A stretch of DNA of 64,000 bases from an uncultured bacterium (GTDB lineage Bacteria > Actinomycetota > Coriobacteriia > Coriobacteriales > Coriobacteriaceae): assembly GCA_905214425.1 (NCBI GenBank), contig CAJMLY010000005.1, positions 1 to 64,000 of the forward strand, in the 5' to 3' direction. Positions 60,570 through 64,000 of this stretch are shown here, piece by piece. The translations under genes were made by a program, and so were the position numbers. Numbering within the stretch: the first letter of the stretch is position 1; every line of letters begins with the position of its first letter. The notes beneath the pieces are model-generated. The model was not told the DNA's origin and did no database searches. It was given only the letters and a program-made list of their open reading frames with translations.

Positions 60570-61226
60570 CTATTTACCACCTTTCATAGCCGGAATTCGG
60601 CCAACAACGGGAATGCCCAGGAGCTCTTCTGCCTCTTCGGCACCGCGGATGCGGGTATTGAGCATGTCTGCCAAAACGACATAGGCAACTGCGATAAAGA
60701 TGCCCGCGAGGAACGCGACAGCAACGTACAGCATACGCTTGGGACCGCTGGGGGCTTCGGGGGTCTTAGCCTCGTCGATAACGTTGATGCTCTGGGCAGC
60801 GCCGACGTTCTGAGCGACCGTACTCACCGAGCTGGCCATGGCCTTTGCGACCTTAGCCGTCTCCTTGGCATCGGTGCCGGTAACCGAAAGCGTAATGACA
60901 CGCGTGGTGGTCTCGGAGGAAACAGACACCTTGTAGTCATCCAGATCGGTGAGGCCCAGTTCATTGGCTGCGCCGCTCTTAACGCTATCGCTATCCAGCA
61001 GCGTGGCGATATCGTTGGAAAGCATCTGGCTCGCTGAGAGATCGTTGTAGCTCATCTGACCGCTATCGTCGGTCTTGGCGAGAATGTACATGCTCGTCGT
61101 CGCGGTGTAGGTGTTGTCCATCGCGGCGAAGGACACGATGCCCATGGCGATCGCGCAGACCACCGGAAGGGTAATGACCAGCTGAAGGTGCTTTTTGAGC
61201 AGCTGGAACAGTTCGAGAAGGGTCAT
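60570..61226 (-). CDS. CpsC/CapA-type chain-length regulator (Wzz domain)
   Basis: 218 residues with membrane helices near 16-36 and 167-190 and an extracytoplasmic Wzz loop. The cytoplasmic C-terminus (GVPVVGRIP-like LGIPVVGRIPAM) activates the kinase. Start has GAAAGG. No glycosyltransferase or polymerase gene follows, so the polymer genes must be elsewhere. Confidence 0.88.
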   Translation of the reverse strand: MTLLELFQLLKKHLQLVITLPVVCAIAMGIVSFAAMDNTYTATTSMYILAKTDDSGQMSYNDLSASQMLSNDIATLLDSDSVKSGAANELGLTDLDDYKVSVSSETTTRVITLSVTGTDAKETAKVAKAMASSVSTVAQNVGAAQSINVIDEAKTPEAPSGPKRMLYVAVAFLAGIFIAVAYVVLADMLNTRIRGAEEAEELLGIPVVGRIPAMKGGK

Positions 61227-61365
61227 GCAGCTTGCCTTTCATTTCCCCAGTTCGGATTGACAAAACTGTCCGTATGTTATCGCATCTTTTTACCGAGACC
61301 AAACTCTATACATAAGAAACAGGCTCTCCTGTAAAAATGACGGAAGCAATCGTAAAATTGCACAA

Positions 61366-61397
61366 CAACGCCGCACCCGAAAGTCAAATGCGGCGTC
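61366..61397 (-). terminator. Hairpin after the histidine kinase gene
   Basis: GACGCCGCA and TGCGGCGTT arms around about 13 bases on the minus strand, followed by GTTGTG. Weak T-run. The remainder of 61227-61421 is the cpsC promoter region. Confidence 0.55.
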
Positions 61398-61421
61398 TAC
61401 ATCAATATCTATGCTGCATCG

Positions 61422-62846
61422 CTATGCAAATGGCTCGTCCTGCTGTATGGGAAACGTCACCGTAATGGTGGTTCCCACACCCAACTCGCTCGACAGATCG
61501 AGCGTGGCGTGATGATACAGGGCCGCATGCTTGACAATGGCAAGCCCCAGACCGGTTCCGCCGCGTGCCTTGGACCTACTCTTGTCCACGCGATAGAACC
61601 GCTCAAATACCTTGCCCTGTTCTTCAGGCGCGATACCGATTCCCGTGTCGGCAACCGCAAGGAACGGATGGCCTTCGTCGTTGGTGCCGCACTGCAGCGT
61701 AACCGTACCGCCGGGTCGATTGTAGCGGATGGCGTTGCTTGCCAGATTATAGATGAGCTCGTCAATCAAGCGCGACACGCCTTCGATGACCACAGGCTTG
61801 GTCTCATGACTTATCGTCACATTCGCCTGACGGGCGACCTGTTCAAGACGCTGCTCAACCGCGTAGATGGCACGCGAGAGCTCAATAGGCTCCGTGGACC
61901 CAATGGGTACCGCCTCGCCCTCAGTTGCACGCTCGGCCTCGTCCAAGTTAGACAGCGTAAGGATGTCGTTGACAAGCGCTGCCAAGCGACCCGCCTCACG
62001 ATAGATGCGACCGCCAAAGTTTCGCAGGTCGTCCTCGCCCTCGACCATGCCGTTTGCGATGAGCTCGGCATAGCCCGAAATCGCCGTAAGCGGCGTCTTG
62101 AGCTCATGAGTGATATTCGCCGTGAACTCGCGGCGCATACGGTCGTTGTCCGCTAGCACCGCCATCTGGCGCTTGAGCTCCTGGCGCTGCGACTCGATAC
62201 GCTCAAGCATGGGGACCATCTCGGCATAGGCGTGCTCATAGCTACGGCGTGGGTGGTCTAAATCCACCTCTTGCAACGGCGCGATGATGGCACGGGACTC
62301 GCGGCGCGCCATAAAAAACGAGAGCACCGCACCCGCTGCTGCGATAAGCAGCATCGGCGCCACCATCGACAGCAAAATCGCCGCAACGCCAGGCTGGGCC
62401 TGCGCCAAGCGGACAACCTGGCCGTTATCAAGGGCGACGGCGCGATACAGCATAATCTCGTCGAGCGTAGAGCTTGCGCGCTCCGCAGAACCCGAACCAC
62501 TCTCAAAGGCCTCGATGACCTCGGGGCGATCGCCATGGTTGGGCAGTGTGGAAGGCGACGCCTCGTTGTCGTAGGCAACCGATCCATCCTTGTTAATCAG
62601 CGTGATGCGCAAGTCCTCGCGATCGAGACTACGCAAGAACGGGATGGGCTCCTGCTGTTCGTCGAGAGCGGCAGCAATGAGCTCGGTTTCCTGCGCCAGA
62701 TTTGCACTCGTGGCATCCGCCAAGGTGTTTTGCACAAAGAACGCACCCAGCACCGTAAACGCCACGATAACCGCCATGGCGCAGACAAAGATCGTCACAA
62801 AAACGCGGTGCGACAGCGTATGTTTTCCCTGGGGAGCGAAGACCAC
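61422..62846 (-). CDS. Sensor histidine kinase, PhoR-like
   Basis: 474 residues. Two membrane helices (about 14-36 and 158-180) flank an extracytoplasmic sensor; a linker precedes the HisKA box FTANITHELKTPLTAIS (phospho-His) and the HATPase domain with NLASNAIRYN, DTGIGI and GGTGLGLAI. It starts 3 bp after its response regulator gene. With pstB alongside, phosphate sensing is likely. Confidence 0.9.
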   Translation of the reverse strand: MVFAPQGKHTLSHRVFVTIFVCAMAVIVAFTVLGAFFVQNTLADATSANLAQETELIAAALDEQQEPIPFLRSLDREDLRITLINKDGSVAYDNEASPSTLPNHGDRPEVIEAFESGSGSAERASSTLDEIMLYRAVALDNGQVVRLAQAQPGVAAILLSMVAPMLLIAAAGAVLSFFMARRESRAIIAPLQEVDLDHPRRSYEHAYAEMVPMLERIESQRQELKRQMAVLADNDRMRREFTANITHELKTPLTAISGYAELIANGMVEGEDDLRNFGGRIYREAGRLAALVNDILTLSNLDEAERATEGEAVPIGSTEPIELSRAIYAVEQRLEQVARQANVTISHETKPVVIEGVSRLIDELIYNLASNAIRYNRPGGTVTLQCGTNDEGHPFLAVADTGIGIAPEEQGKVFERFYRVDKSRSKARGGTGLGLAIVKHAALYHHATLDLSSELGVGTTITVTFPIQQDEPFA

Positions 62847-62849
62847 GGG

Positions 62850-63578
62850 TTACTCCTCCGATGCGGTGGCCGCGGTGTCGTCACCTTCGGCACCATCACC
62901 GGCAGAAGGCTCGGCCAAGCGGTAGCCCACGCCGCGCACGGTCTCGATGGCGCCGGCATGCTCGCCCAGTTTTTGGCGAAGCGTCTGCACGTGCACGTCA
63001 ACGGTGCGCGAACCGCCGTCGAAGTCCCAGCCCCACACGCTCTGCAGCAACGACTCGCGGGTAAAAACCACGCCGGGCTTGCGCATGAGGTACTCGAGCA
63101 GGTCGAACTCGCGCAGGGTGAGCTTAAGCGGCTCGCCGGCAACGGTCACCTCGCGATGGCTGGGCGAGAGCACGATGTCGCCCACGCTGAGCACATCGCT
63201 CGCCTGCTTGACCATGCCGCCGCGACGCAGCAGTGCGCGGCAGCGGCTGGCGAGCTCCATGAGCGAGAAGGGTTTAGTCAGGTAATCGTCGGCACCGCCA
63301 TCGAGCGCCATGACCTTATCGAGCTCGGTGTCCTTGGCGGTAAGCATCATGATGGGCACCGTCGCCGTCAGGCGGTCGGCACGCAGGCGACGCATAATCG
63401 CCAGGCCATCGGTGTCGGGCAGCATGATATCAAGCAACACAGCATCGGGCACCCGTCGCGCCACGGCGGCCTTAAACTCGCCGTCGCACGAAAAGCCCTC
63501 GGCCTCGATTCCCTGCTTGCGCAGCGCATAGACCGTCAAATCCCTGATGTTGTCATCGTCCTCGACGTAATAGATCAT
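62850..63578 (-). CDS. OmpR/PhoB-family response regulator
   Basis: 242 residues. Receiver with LLDIMLPDTDG (phospho-Asp), AKD and KPF; C-terminal winged helix (TLREFDLLEYLMRKPGVVFTRESLLQSVWG, HVQTLRQKL). The acidic pocket is DDDN. Start MIYYVEDDDN has AAAGGGG and replaces an earlier ATG. It is followed by a short acidic tail. Probably PhoB-like, since pstB precedes it. Confidence 0.9.
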   Translation of the reverse strand: MIYYVEDDDNIRDLTVYALRKQGIEAEGFSCDGEFKAAVARRVPDAVLLDIMLPDTDGLAIMRRLRADRLTATVPIMMLTAKDTELDKVMALDGGADDYLTKPFSLMELASRCRALLRRGGMVKQASDVLSVGDIVLSPSHREVTVAGEPLKLTLREFDLLEYLMRKPGVVFTRESLLQSVWGWDFDGGSRTVDVHVQTLRQKLGEHAGAIETVRGVGYRLAEPSAGDGAEGDDTAATASEE

Positions 63579-63642
63579 GTTGAACCCCTTTGCGGCCGGC
63601 ATGACCGCATCTTAACCCTAAAGGTACCTTTACTAGATGGTA

Positions 63643-64000
<358 letters not shown>

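Overview
The window looks like a high-GC actinobacterial chromosome of the class Coriobacteriia, most likely Collinsella or a close relative. This is inferred from base composition, gene content (altronate-type uronate pathway, Lar nickel-pincer genes, CpsBCD, YhgE proteins, a second FeoA) and many long intergenic hairpins; no rRNA is present to confirm it. Most genes are on the minus strand.

Left edge (1-1580): the end of an integrated element, with a frameshifted tyrosine integrase and the 3' half of a CAU-anticodon tRNA as an attachment-site remnant. Next (1.8-5.3 kb): a small MGMT-like protein, a CBS protein and a DHA2-type drug efflux pump with a long leader, then an ArsC-like gene broken by an in-frame TAG.

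Region 5.3-29.8 kb is a large sugar-acid and pectin catabolism locus. It holds an IlvD/Edd-family dehydratase and a GntP permease with a divergent FadR-type GntR regulator; a KduD/DhuD-like dehydrogenase next to an RpiB-family (DhuI-like) isomerase; an old-yellow-enzyme-like flavoenzyme and a GltD-like Fe-S flavoprotein; a xylose-isomerase-fold protein; GH105 hydrolase; SGNH esterase; a pectin methylesterase fused to an alpha/beta hydrolase; GH28 polygalacturonase; a GPH-type symporter; UxaA, UxaB and UxaC; and a LacI regulator. None of the pectin hydrolases shows a signal peptide, so oligogalacturonides are probably imported and processed inside the cell. A 12-bp palindrome, GTGAACGTTCAC, recurs upstream of four transcription units and is the likely LacI operator. 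Three units carry it as a pair 38-40 bp apart, with a separate conserved 28-bp motif 14-16 bp beyond the pair. The same 28-bp motif precedes the GntP permease, where a GntR-type palindrome takes the operator's place. This shared promoter architecture is the most interesting undescribed signal here.

Region 30-46.6 kb: ferrous iron uptake (FeoB, two FeoA, Cys-rich membrane protein) with DtxR-like boxes, an HPr-like protein, AspS, SerB, the lactate racemase system (LarB, LarC without its LarC2 domain, a TetR regulator, an aquaglyceroporin LarD and LarA), PEP carboxylase and HisS. Region 46.9-64 kb: an OFA-type MFS transporter, an M20 amidohydrolase, a DMT exporter, two adjoining YhgE/Pip giant membrane proteins, HtpG, a GNAT acetyltransferase with a frameshifted C-terminus, a CpsC-CpsD-CpsB module, a PhoR/PhoB-like two-component pair and the start of the pst phosphate operon (pstB).

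Intergenic DNA is rich in long hairpins. Three of them, downstream of larD, ppc and hisS, have different stems but share a conserved internal-loop sequence. Start codons were moved from the longest reading frame wherever a Shine-Dalgarno sequence and family length supported it.
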